A stretch of 64,000 nucleotides of DNA from Ophiosphaerella korrae. Its lineage: Eukaryota > Ascomycota > Dothideomycetes > Pleosporales > Phaeosphaeriaceae. The position numbers were made by a program, and so were the translations under genes. This document shows, piece by piece, positions 15,001 to 27,200 of this stretch (positions are counted from its first letter, which is position 1; every line of letters begins with the position of its first letter). The DNA is taken from contig JALNQF010000185.1 of NCBI GenBank assembly GCA_028456385.1, positions 20,578-84,577 on the forward strand, written 5' to 3'. The notes beneath the pieces were generated by a model that saw only the letters and a program-made list of their open reading frames with translations, ran no database searches and was not told where the DNA came from.

Positions 15001-18000
15001 TACGTAGGCTGAGCAACGTAGGACCCTGGATCTCTACTGGACAATGAAATTAGGCCCTCTTGTAGGCGGCTGCATGGATATATATCTTCAATAGCATCCA
15101 AGGATACGGAGCATTCGGTGGCAGCAAACTCTAGAATACGACGCTTATGATCTTGGGATATCAGCTCGAAAGGAATGGCTGGCATATCAGACTCGGTCGT
15201 AATTTCTTCCAACGATAGCACAACAGCGGTTGAAGCCATATCAGCTAGTTTTGGTTGAGCGAAGACATTCGCGACGTTCAGCACGATGCCTTGCTTCCTG
15301 CTTGCCGTTACTAGGCGCATAGCACTGATTGAATCACCCCCAAGGCGGAAAAATGAGTCTTCTGCACCTACTGAATCAGCGCTCAACTTGAGCACCTCGA
15401 TCCATATGCGCGACAGTGTAATCTCGATTGGCCCGGAAGGTGCACGGCCGCTGTTACCCGCAAGCCGAAAGGCAGCCATTTGAGATTCAGGTAGGTCGGC
15501 TGCCAGTTGTCGCAGAACCTTACGATCGAGTTTTCCAGATGTCGTCATTGGCATACTTGTAACAGGCACAAACATAGAAGGCACATAGTACGCTGGTAAC
15601 GCCTCGCCGAGCGCTACTTCTACCTGTTTTGCCGTAGCGCGCACCGAATCTGTCATATCGATGACAGCAGGCGACGAAGCCGAGTTAACATCAAGACAGA
15701 TGAAGCTAACGAGAGCCTTGCTATCCGCAAATTTGACTAGTTCAACAGCGGACTTCATATGATTTGGGAGGTTGAACTTGAGATGGTGCTCAATCTCGCC
15801 AAGTTCAATACGTTGCCCGTTTAACTGTAGTGAGTTAGTGGATTTCTAAGTCGGCTTTCAGAATTAAGTTGAAACTTACTTTGACTTGGCTATCCTTTCT
15901 GCCCATATAGATCATCTCTCCTTCAGATGTATACTGCACAAGATCACCAGTGCAGTATAACCTGCGACCACTTGTGCCACTAGCACGGGCCCACTGAGGA
16001 TCCATGATGAAAGCTAATGCGGTCTTTTCTGGGTCATTGAGATAGCCTCGACTGAGAATAGGTCCCTCGATGAGTAGCTCTCCCTTGCACCCGATAGGCA
16101 TAAGGCGATCAAGGTTATCAGGATCTACGACCCAGGAAACACTTCCAATCGCCTTGCCAATGTTTGTAGCTTCGCCACCATTTGTGAAGTCTCTCCAGGC
16201 AGAGTTTATCGATGCTTCACTTGGCCCATACTGGCCAAACAAGCGGACATATGGCCGCCATGTCTCGATTAATGCCTTTGTTAGAGGTTCAGCTCCGAGC
16301 CCCAAAGCCTTGAGAGAAGGAACATCAGCTGGGTTGAGCAATGCCGCAACAGTGGGTGTGAGATCCGCGAAGTTTGCATTCAATTCCGCGATAGCACCTG
16401 GTAAATCATTTACACGCTGTTCTTCAGATGGCACACAGACACATGCTCCTCTTTGAAGTGAAGTAAACATTTCTTCAAGAGAGTTATCGAATGTGTAGCT
16501 TGCGAACTGCAAAACGCGTGAACCAGGACCAAAGCCCAGTCTTGATCCATGGGCTTCAGCACTGGTAACCATGGCGCGATGCTCGAGTACCACACCTTTT
16601 GGTCGTCCAGTACTTCCACTAGTGAAGATAACAAAACAGGGGTTGTGGGGCTCAACGCTCGTGCACGCTGGACCTGCGACAGGAGGTAGCTTATCCAAGA
16701 ATGCAGTATCAACTATGATAATGTTCGGAGCTAGTCCAGTTAACTTTCCGGCTCGTGTAGCGGTGGTTAAGACTACTTTGGCGGATGCATCCTCTAGGCG
16801 TGTCTGAAGGGCAGGCCTGGGATGTTTTGCGTCAAGAGGCACGGCTGCACCACCTGCCTTTAATACCGAAAGCATTGCGACGACTGCAAATGAGCTCTTA
16901 TCAAAACAGGTTGGGACAAACGACTCGGGTCGAACACCTAAGCTAACGAGATGGTGTGCTAATCGATTTGTCACATCATCAAGTTCCCGATATGTGTAAC
17001 TGCCATCAAATCCACAGATGGCAGGTGCCGCAGGTTGTGACAAGACCCAGGCCGAAAATTTATCGTGCACGCACTCATTGAGTGCAGGAGGCATAACATT
17101 CCACGCCTGAATTTGCTTCATGTGCTTGCCGCTGAGAAGGTCTAGCGCGGAGATGGGGCGCTTAGAATTGTAAACAATGTTCTCGAGGGCGCGCACAAAG
17201 GTGCTAGCAACATTATCTGCTTGACCTGCTGAAAGATAGTCAGACCAGTAGTCCAAGTCGACAGTTGCGCTTGTGTCCCCGATCTCAATGTTGACGCTGA
17301 CAGGATACTCGGTTGGATCGTAAATCGGTGCTATTTGGATCAAATTGACCCCTTCGTCATTTACGGGAGTTTCTACAGGAAGGCGCCGATAGGATAATGC
17401 AGTGTTGAATAGGTTTGCGCCTGATAGATTTAAGACGTGTTGGACATCCGCCAATGCAATATGACGGTGTGGCAATGCCTCCATGTAATCCCTCTGAACG
17501 TCCTGAAGAACATCAAGAAGGCACCGTGAGCCTTCTTGGAGGCTTACTCGACATACAAGTGTATTGATCATTGGGCCAACGATGTCTTGAACACGATGTA
17601 TGTCTTCAGCATCACGAGCGGACGTGAGATACCCAAACGTAACATCGTTACTTCCCACATAGTAGCTAAGAGTGAGTGCCCAAGCCGTGTGGAAGATGTT
17701 AGAGAGTGTGATGCCATTTGAGTTGCAAAAATTTTGTAGATCAGGCATACTGAAGCTTTCCATGTCTACGCGAATCGACACCAGCTGTTTTTCCGCGAGT
17801 TGGCCGTCATCGAGAGCAGGAAAGGAGCAGACCTCGCTGCCACTCAGGTAAGACTTCCAAAATTCAAGACTTGCTTCTTGAGGCTGGTCGATGAGCCAAG
17901 AGATGTAGTCGCTATAAGGTGCGCCATTTCCTCGAAGCTGCCCTTCGCAAGCTTGTCGAAGCTCACTTGCGAGCAAGCTCATTGAATGTCCGTCCATGAT

Positions 18001-20502
18001 TGCATGACTAATGTCAAGAGAACAGAATATCCGTCCGTCCGCGGTGCCACATATTGTGAAGCGGTGATTAGGGCATTGCCCAGTATTATAGCTGACCGTG
18101 CGTTGAGCCTTGATGGCCTCGATGGCACCTGTTTCGTCCTTGCATTTTATATGCACAATGTTCGGCTCGATTGAATGAAGCACAACCTGACTGTACAAGC
18201 CATCCTGCGTGCCAAAGTTCTCTATAAAAACTGTCCTCAGGGCAGGGTGACGCTGAACGACTTGTCGCCAAGCATTTTCAACCGTCTCCCAATGAAGCTG
18301 AACACCATGCATCCGTAGCTCATGCAGTGTAGCTGCAGCATAAAAGCCAGAATCTTTGTTCTGCGATAAAAGTAGGCCCTCCTGCATATTTGAACATGGG
18401 TATACATCCTCTATTTGGGCAGGCGTGATTTTCATGCTCTTGAGGCTGAGTAACATGGATTCGAAGCGATTTTCGTTCAATGAAAGGAGAGGAAAGTCGC
18501 TCAGTGTGGGTGTTGATTCGCGTAACACCAAACCTTGAATCATGCTACTAAGCGTGTTTTGACATTCAGATACCCAACGATGTATGAGTTCCTGATGTCG
18601 CATATGGCGATTGAACGTGAATGCGAACTTCAGGCGCCCTTTGAATACAATAGCAGAAATTTCGAATAAACCCCACCGCGGGGTGATATGACCGAAGTCA
18701 GAAGTACCGCCGGCGGCGCGGTATTCGCCTGCCATGGTATCAAGTGGCTGAAGAAGTGCATCCGCTCGCTCAAGTTGCTATCGCCACCATTAGCGGGCAC
18801 ATTTCAGTTCCGTGAGGGCAAACTCACTTGATACTGGCCTAGATAGTTGAATAAGATCTCCATTGGCCAATGGGTCTTGCATTGCTCTCGGCCTTGGTCC
18901 GTCAGACATCGTCGAGCAAAGTAGGGTCGGCCATTTCCTGGGATTCGTCGCTTGAAATCTTTGACTTTGCGAACAGTGTCCGTGGGGTCTATAGATGGTG
19001 TCACTAGGACTGGGGATACTACATGGTAATATTGTCAGCATACGCAAAGTCCCTAGTCCCATAATGGGTGACATTACGATCAACGACCAATAACTTTCGT
19101 GATGATATGAAGTACAAGTCTGCCCTGAGTTGAAACAGAGTATTCCCAGATATCAGAGCATACATTGTTTTCTGTTTTGTATTTCGCATGGGGGAAGAAC
19201 CATATGTGAGAAATACGCTGATGCTCTCAATACAACCAGAGTCGAACAGGGGGAAATAGTGGTGAGAATAGATGAAAACTTACATGCTGTAAACCATCCA
19301 ACAGTGCGAGAGATATCTACATCAGAACTCCATGGCTCCCTGCCATGTCCTTCATTGAAAATAGCAGGGATTGGCCGGTCAACGAAAACGCGTGACCATG
19401 ACTGAATCAAGGCTGCGAGAAGCAACTCGACCGGCTCTGTTTTGAATGCAGTATGACAGCTAGTCAGAAAAATAGAGCTGATATCCGATTCCAACTCAAA
19501 TAGCGCATGGCTAGCATTGCCGTAGGTATTATCCTCCCGTTGAAGACCCCAGTACTCAAAATCCAACTGAGGAATATCTACAGGTGGAAGGACTTTGTCG
19601 AGGTCCAGTGCCTCAGCATGCTCGATCTGTAATTCCGCCCATTTCTGAAATGGTAGGCCTGGTGGTAGCAGCTCGCCGCCTCGCAAGATCTCTTCCAGCT
19701 CTTCCAGGAGCAAACGCCATGAAACTAAATCAATGACAATGTGGTGCGCAGTGAGGAATGCAAATTGATCGCCTCCAAAATCAAAAAAATTTGCAGCAAA
19801 TAACGGGCCATGTTCATAGTCTAGGCAGTGCTGTGAGTCTTCGATCATATCATCGATTTCCCGTTTTGATGCTACTGCTCGGTACCGAAACCGGTAACTG
19901 CCGCTTATGTCATCTAAAAATTGGTAAATGAGTTAGTGCATGTTCAATTAGGTAAGCTTTTGAGTGGGATCTGACAATAAGGCCAACTACGGGTTGAAGC
20001 AGAGTGATGACTGTTGCTTTGGGAAAATCTTACTGGTTAAATGTTGTTGCCAACCCAACTCAGCCGATTTTGAAAATCGCGCGCGAAGCATGGAATGGCG
20101 AGCTATCAATTGCTCCACAGCCGCACGAAAATTGTCCTTCGTGGTTTTTTGCTTCACCTGCAAATAGAAGGATTGGTTAAAGTGACCTCGTCCCTCGTTT
20201 GGTCGCTGAAAGTATAGTGATTGAATGGGGGTCAAATTAAACGGTTCGTCGAAATACTCGACAGTATCGCAGGATGCGAGCTCGATGGGCTTGATAACCT
20301 CTGCCAATTGGGTAATGGAGCGGCTGCGCAGCACTTCTTGCACACCAAGGCCAATACCGTCCTTCCGGCATTGGCCTACGACCTGCATCGCGGAGATAGA
20401 GTCCCCCCCAACGGAGAGGAAGGATTGATCGAGCTCAACATGAGGCAAGTTCAAAACGTGTGCCCATATCGACTGTAGTCGTTCTTCCATGTGTGTAGTC
20501 AT
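1..20502 (-). CDS. Multimodular nonribosomal peptide synthetase, C-terminus cut by window edge
   Basis: Assembles a peptide from amino acids held on phosphopantetheine carriers. Domain order with approximate positions: T0 20.50-20.28, E 20.27-18.56, C1 18.5-17.1, A1 17.06-15.5, T1 15.44-15.24, C2 15.15-13.85, A2 13.8-12.27, T2 12.19-11.99, E 11.95-10.64, C3 10.56-9.25, A3 9.19-7.56, T3 7.46-7.25, C4 7.15-5.92, A4 5.87-4.33, T4 4.26-4.02, E 3.96-2.62, C5 2.56-1.25, P/S/T-rich linker, T5 0.72-0.48, linker, C6 opening at the edge (ISDVFPV). Visible motifs include FTSGSTGRPKG, GYGPTEC, LGGDSISAM, HHLVIDVVSW and RTVGWF. Eight introns: 452-498, 616-665, 4109-4160, 8310-8356, 15825-15879, 18778-18827, 19019-19283, 19914-20033. 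The spliced frame stays open for 6,605 codons. The start is the ATG just before T0; no A domain lies upstream. Size and layout recall AbNPS2/NPS4 (recalled, untested). Confidence 0.95.
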
Positions 20503-23500
20503 TGATACGTGTTTTTTCTGGAAAATGATTGTCAGTACACCTAAGGGAGATGGGTAATAAGGGGCAGTATGCTAGGTACAACTTTTGTTGCTCAATTAGT
20601 TCTGCGTTATCCCATTAAAGTTACTAGGCGCCAGTGCTCTCAAGCTATGAAGTGCTTGGAAAATTGCGCAGTGCTCACGAGTTATGTAAATGATGGGGAA
20701 GAAGATGGCAAAATCGCATGAGGGTGAAGAACATCTATCGCATTAAACATTCTCGGATGACGCCTCAGTTAGTCAGTGGCCTAGTCGTCATAATTCCCTG
20801 TTGCACAAAGGTCGCCCGTCAAAACAGCCTTGACATTGTGATCCCAGTCTTTTTTTACCTCTATGAAGTCATACTTTGGCGTATGCTGTTCTCGAGAACA
20901 GCCACTACCGCTCAGACAACATCGCATACCAATAGCCGGTGCCTAGAATTCAGACTTTGGGGGGTTCCTGGGAGGTGAAACGCCATGGTGAGACAGGATA
21001 TCCCAAAACGGAGTGAAGGCGACATGGCTAGATCTGCACAGTCATGGGCAAGTACCAGTGTGGACTGTTTGGGTCCATGGCTGTCTGCAGAGATGGGATC
21101 CAGTTAGGTGCGGGTATGGCTCCATGGCCAGGGCCGGCATGCCACCTGCAATGAAACCGAAGCAAGAACCGGCGCCCGCAGAGTGGCCATAGATTGCTGT
21201 GGCTTGCTGATTCAAAGCTTGGACGCAAACACGAGATGTGGGGATGGCCGGTGGCACAATGGCGGAGGGGGGGAAGTGAATGCGAACACGCACGGGCACA
21301 TGTGTAGACACAATGACGATCGCGCCAAGCGTGGCTAGTTACGTAAGCCATCTGGAAATCCGAGGTAGCTAGACCGCTTCAGCTAGGACACGAGCCGGAT
21401 GCGGAGTCTCCGGCTGGGGGCTGCGTATGCCCATCTTACATGGCAAACATCTTTCCCAACGGTCATCATGGTGTTTATTACCCCCTGCCCTTATCCCCGA
21501 CTATAACACCCCGCAGATCATCCACGGCGTCCCGGCTGTCATCTGTTTGGTAGAAGTTTGGTAACGTACTGTGCTGCAAATACACCCCCTGGCCCATCAG
21601 CGTCCCTGCGACGCTTGCCACCAAATTCGACAGGGCAACAGATGTAAGCCAACAGGGCAGAAATCCTCATGACCAACACACGCGGGAACGCGTCTCCACC
21701 AGGAGCGGCGCGTCTGGACGTGCTCACGCCAGACAACGCTCCACCCGGCGCCTCTTGACACCTTCAACCGTTGATACCGCCGAGGCCGCCGTGTTGTGTT
21801 GGCAGCGATCGAAAAGAAGCTACGCTTCCCTATTCGGCGCGGCCGACATATACGCGCCCGTCCGCCCGTCCGCCCGTCTTACGGCGCTGCGCTAGGAAAG
21901 TGCCTTTTCAACAGTTACCAATCTTTACCTGGTGCCATGGTGCCTGCGAACCCTGTTCCAAGGCCTTCGCTGTGCCCGTGCACACAACATACATGTATTA
22001 TCCGGCTCCTGCCGCCCGTGTTTCCCTTCTGCTGGGTCTTTGACCTCATCGTCATTTGCTTACCTGGCAAGCTTCAAAATTCTCAATTGTAGGAATCCTG
22101 CATGACCATTTGGATTTGATCACGCCATGTGGCCACTGAGAGACCTCACCAGCTAAAGCATGCCACCCCAAGACAATTTCTCGTATAGACATTTTTCCAG
22201 CTGCGGGCCCCCTGGTTCTTACTGTGCCTTTTCGGCCCGTGTACTCATTCTGATCGATCAACACACCTCGTATGTACAAATAAGATCGTCCTGGTAGGGG
22301 GGATGTACGCATTCAGAAACCCAGGCTTTCGAGCCATGCATCCCGGTCCTATCATTACCCGTACGAAGTTCCTGTCTAATATTATTTCCAGAGTTTTACT
22401 CAACACAACTAGGAGCTTCACCTATATGGCCAGAATGCTGTGGTGCATAAGGCAACCTTTCTGACAGTCTATGCACAACCACAAATGCAGAAGGATCTAC
22501 ATTGCATTGCGTTTCGAAGACTGCAGGGTAAATTTAGAGGCATTTTTGTTAGAGAAGCAGCTTTCATTCATTACTCTCCTGGCAGCATCTGTTCGCCTCG
22601 ATCAAAAAGTGCCGGCACTCACATCTGCTATTGACTATGCTGTACTAGATGTTGAAGGATGCCATTTTAATGTATCAAAGCTTAGCTTCGGAGTCCGATG
22701 GTACTGTTGGTCTAATTGCCGGCATACTAGTTATACCGGGCATCAAGATGAAGTCGCTTGGTTGAGCGGATGCTTGGCCATCGCCTCCGTTTGTTCAACT
22801 TGGGCCCGTTGTCCATATGATCCACATCGTCACCGACATTTATTGGACTCATGTCTGCATCAAGTGGGTCTCTATTGTGCTTGCGCTCAGATTTTCTGGA
22901 TACAGGTTATGCCGTGACCGACAGAATGCCCGTCAATTCGGTATCCTCTCGCCTCACCTTACCAGGACCCACTGGCTCCACCCCGCTAATAAGTGCATGT
23001 TTTCGTCTATGGTAAGTTAGTAACGACAACAACTAGTTGCCGTTCCGACCGCCGTCTAGGTCTTTTTGATTTTACCTGAGTGATGCGCGAGACACCTGCC
23101 TTCCACGGAGCCACCGCCAATTGCGGGACCTAGAAGCGTGGTCACATATTCTATCCATCCTCACCAATGTCAGGGTGCCACGGAGTGCCCATCCCAGGCA
23201 CAAACTTTCCCTAACCCCCACATACATTACAATGATATCTTGTCATATTACTCCTCTTTCATAAAATTACATAGTTAACCTTTATTACAACGACGAAATG
23301 CATGACGGTGATCATAGCACATACGCTACTGCCCCCAATATGGGTTATTCGAACAAATATTCCGGCGCTTAGCTAGGGGAGAAAGCTGAATGATCGCCAT
23401 ATTAAGTAAGCAGTCCAGCAGACTTGGCTTCCAAGACACTCTTCTCCAGCCCTGTCACACCAACTTCTTCCTGTCAGGACTCATCTAGCATGATTGTCGA

Positions 23501-24245
23501 AAGCCAGCACAGGTCTACAGAGATTGGCGGGAAGACGCCGAGCGAGTAGCAGGTTGGCGCAACTGGGTTCAGTATCATGCTCTAAGCCATGGGTGTTGTC
23601 CAAAAGCGGGTTGATGGGAGTGGCGCCGATCCTTGCTCCACATACGGCTAAACCCAAGACATGAGTTCGTATGCACGAACGACCCTTGCTGCTCCTTGGA
23701 TTGACAGAGGCTGCACATTCACCGACACGGTCGCCACAAGTTTCAAAACTTTTTATTATTTGTATTACTTACCATGTCTGTTCACATCCACAAATGCTTC
23801 CCCCCACGACCGAATATGTGGGCTTCAGGCAAACCACAGCTTGCATGGTTTCTCGTGATGTCGTCAGAAAAGAGTAGTTGCAAGGCGTCCGTCAGCTCTA
23901 CCCAGGTCCACAAGGTGATGCCGTGTCCAGAGCTGTTAGGTAACCTTTGATGTGTTTGCTAGGGTCCACACCAGTCGTGGTGACATTACAGGGTCTAAGA
24001 CGCTCTAGCTATACCCGCGCAAACAGTACGGCCCAAGCTTACGGTAACATGTTCCCAAAAGAACAACGCCGCTGAGGTATTGGAACATATGCTAAGAATC
24101 TGCCACCGGCTGGCCTGATCAGCACGTTGTTGATCTTCATGAAATCTAGTCAGTAGCAAATTATGAACCCACAGTTCCCATCAAGCCCCCTTTCATGTTC
24201 TAGTCAAAGCCCAGAAGGTCTTACAACCGCTTTGCAACCATTGCA
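20503..24245. other. Divergent intergenic region between NRPS and ABC exporter
   Basis: About 3.7 kb without a convincing gene. Open frames here are short, lack recognisable domains and do not join across plausible introns. It must hold the promoters of the NRPS (leftward) and the exporter (rightward). Just upstream of the NRPS ATG, reading leftward, a CTGAC followed by TTTCCAG resembles an intron 3' end, so a 5'-UTR intron is possible. An 8-bp CCGCCCGT unit repeats three times near 21,855-21,880. No transcription-factor site is claimed. Confidence 0.6.
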
Positions 24246-27200
24246 ATGGCATCAAAACAGGCTCGGCACTGTGCTGTGAGCGACGGGACATTTGGACCTT
24301 GGGCAGGTCCAGGATGCCGAGGGTCCTTTGATTTTACGCTTTTGTTTGAGGAGTCTATTCTCACAATACTACCCTTAGCTCTCGTAATTATTACCACGCC
24401 CTTCCGAATATTGTTTCTATGGAAGAAACAACGAAAGGTCGAGAGGTCAACTTTGCTACTCACTAAGCTGGTATATACTACTTGTCCTTTTTTTTCTGCT
24501 GAACTGCATGTTGACTGGAAATTTCAGGTTTTATGGACCGTACTTATTGCATTCGACGTGGTCCACCTTGTCCTATGGTTCAGACACCAAAAGCCACGCA
24601 ATCGTGTCGCGGCTCCCTCTGCGGCCCTGGGTCTCGTTGGTAGCCTCTGTTTCATCTGCCTTTCGTTCTTCGAACACATGCGATCAATAAGGCCGTCGTG
24701 GTTATTGAATGTTTACCTGCTACTCACTGTGGTGTTCGATACGGCACGCTCACGGACATACTCTCTTAGCCCCGACCTCAATACCATCGCTACGGTCTTC
24801 ACTTCACGCGTTGGCGTAAAACTGGTGTTGGCAATAATCGAAGCGCAACCGAAACGGCGGTTGTTATTACCAGAGTTCGCTAATAACCCACCAGAGGCTA
24901 CAAGTGGTCCATACAAACGTGCAGTATTTTGGTGGCTCAATTCACTACTTCGAAAGGGATATTCTGAAAAGTTGACTGTCGATGATCTCTTTCAGTTAGA
25001 TAAGCATTTAAAGTCGGATTATTTGCATCACCTCCTTGGGTCATCATGGGACCGATGTAAGCTATCCCATAATTGCCAATGTAGTAAACATTGATTGACA
25101 GTACCACTTCTTCAGTAAAGCGCAAAAGCCCCCATTCGCTTTTTGCAACTACGTTGAGGAGGCTCAAATGGCCGGTCTTGGCTGTAGTGCCACCCAGACT
25201 ATGCCTAATCGGCTTCAATTTCTGTCAGCCATTTCTGATAAATAGGGCCGTTACGTTCTCTCAGGAATCTACCACGGTCCAAACTACAAATATTGGTTAT
25301 GGGCTGATTGGCGCCTACGTCCTGGTTTTCGTGGGGATTGCAGTACGTATACCTAACCTACTCAAATACAGACCCCTATGAGGCTAACTACTTATGTTTT
25401 GTACAGGTTTCTACAGGCCAATACCAGCATAAGACGTTTCGGTTCATTACTATGATGCGCGGTGGGCTCATTTCGATGCTCTATGGCAAGGCTACAGAGG
25501 TCCCGCTTACGGACGTCGATACTGCATCGTCATTAACATTGATGAGTGCCGACATTGAACGCATTGTCACGGGCATGGAAACTGGGCACGAGGTACGTGA
25601 ATAATTTACAAGTCCACCCGTCTAAACTGGTTTTGCTTTATTTATATGCAAGGTCACTATTTCCGCGTTGGAAGCGTTACAGGTTCAAAGATCGCGCTAA
25701 TATTCTTGTTTGATGCAGGTGTGGTCGAACACACTCGAAATTGCATTGGCCATGTACCTTCTCCAAAGAGAGCTCGGTGTGGCATGCGCGATACCTATTG
25801 GAGTAGCCGTCCGTAGGTCTTCAATACTTCCAGTCATCTCACCAACTTACTCTACTCCAGTGTCGTTCCTTGCTTCGCTAGGCGCGACTAGCCTCGTGAT
25901 GCAACGTCAAGCCCTGTGGCTCGAAGCTATCGAACGCCGCATCACCGCCACCGCAGCAATGCTCAACTCTGTAAAGGGGGTGAAGATGTGTGGTCTGACA
26001 GATGTATTGCGGGATGATTTACAGCGTCTACGAATTGAAGAACTTGACATCTCAAAAAAGTTCAGGAGGCTTCTTATCTGGACCATGATGATATGTCAGT
26101 ACGCTCCTAAATATCGTTTACGAACGACACTAATAGATCACAGCATACGTATCGACCATAGTGTCGCCTATCCTTGCCTTCGCGGTATTCTCAATTCTCG
26201 CAGCGAACAAAAATGGTACTAGCACGCTCGATACAGCGACGGTCTTTACGTCGCTCTCACTTTTCACACTTCTCGCAGAACCTCTAAGTTCGCTAATTAT
26301 GGCTCTATCGTCCCTTATGGGAGGTATAGGCTCATTCAAAAGGATCCAGGATTTTATATCCATGGACGGTAAGGCTGAGAAACGCAAATTTCCGTCTATC
26401 CATGGCAGCATTTCATCAAGTCTTAGTATTGATTCAGAATCTGACAAAAGCTCTGAGATCTCCCAAAAGGACCGCCTGTCCATGGAGTTAGGCGATATGA
26501 ACTCGTTTAGCTCTCCTGCAGTTGTCATCGAGAATGGCATCTTTGGGTGGGACAAGAACAAGGCGTCGGGCACCCTGCATGGCATCAACATGATCGTCCC
26601 GCGCGGGAAGATTACCATGGTCGTGGGCCCGGTGGGATGTGGGAAGTCGACCCTGCTTAAAGCAGTTCTGGGTGAGTTGCCGGTCATGGGGGGCACATTA
26701 CAGTTGTCATCCTTGCGGATTGCCTTGTGCGACCAGACTGCATGGCACGTGAACGGCACGGTGCAGCAAAGCATTGTCGGCGTATCGGCCTTCGATCAGC
26801 GATTTTACTCGTCGGTGGTCCGTAGCTGTGCATTAGATGAAGATCTACGCCAATTACCCCAAGGAGATCAGACCCAAATTGGTAGCAAGGGTATTGCATT
26901 GAGCGGTGGCCAAAGCCAACGTATAGTGAGGCACCCTTTTTTACACCCCACTCTTCAGACCCTGCCTTCGCTTACAAAATATCTTTTTAGGCGCTTGCAA
27001 GGGCAATATATGCCCAGAAGGACATTGTTATACTTGATGATTGCCTTAGTGGTCTTGATAGCCGCACTGAGAACAAGATATGGCACGGCCTTTTCGGCCG
27101 TGACGGTCTTCTTAAGCGATGTCGGACCACAGTCCTTATCGCCTCATCATCAGGTAATCTACTGCTGCCTTATCCCACCCTATCAGGTCACTTCACTAAT

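Noticed and set aside
22471..22917. 148-codon plus-strand open frame in the NRPS/exporter spacer
   Set aside because: No recognisable motif, poor composition, and no splice partner extends it.
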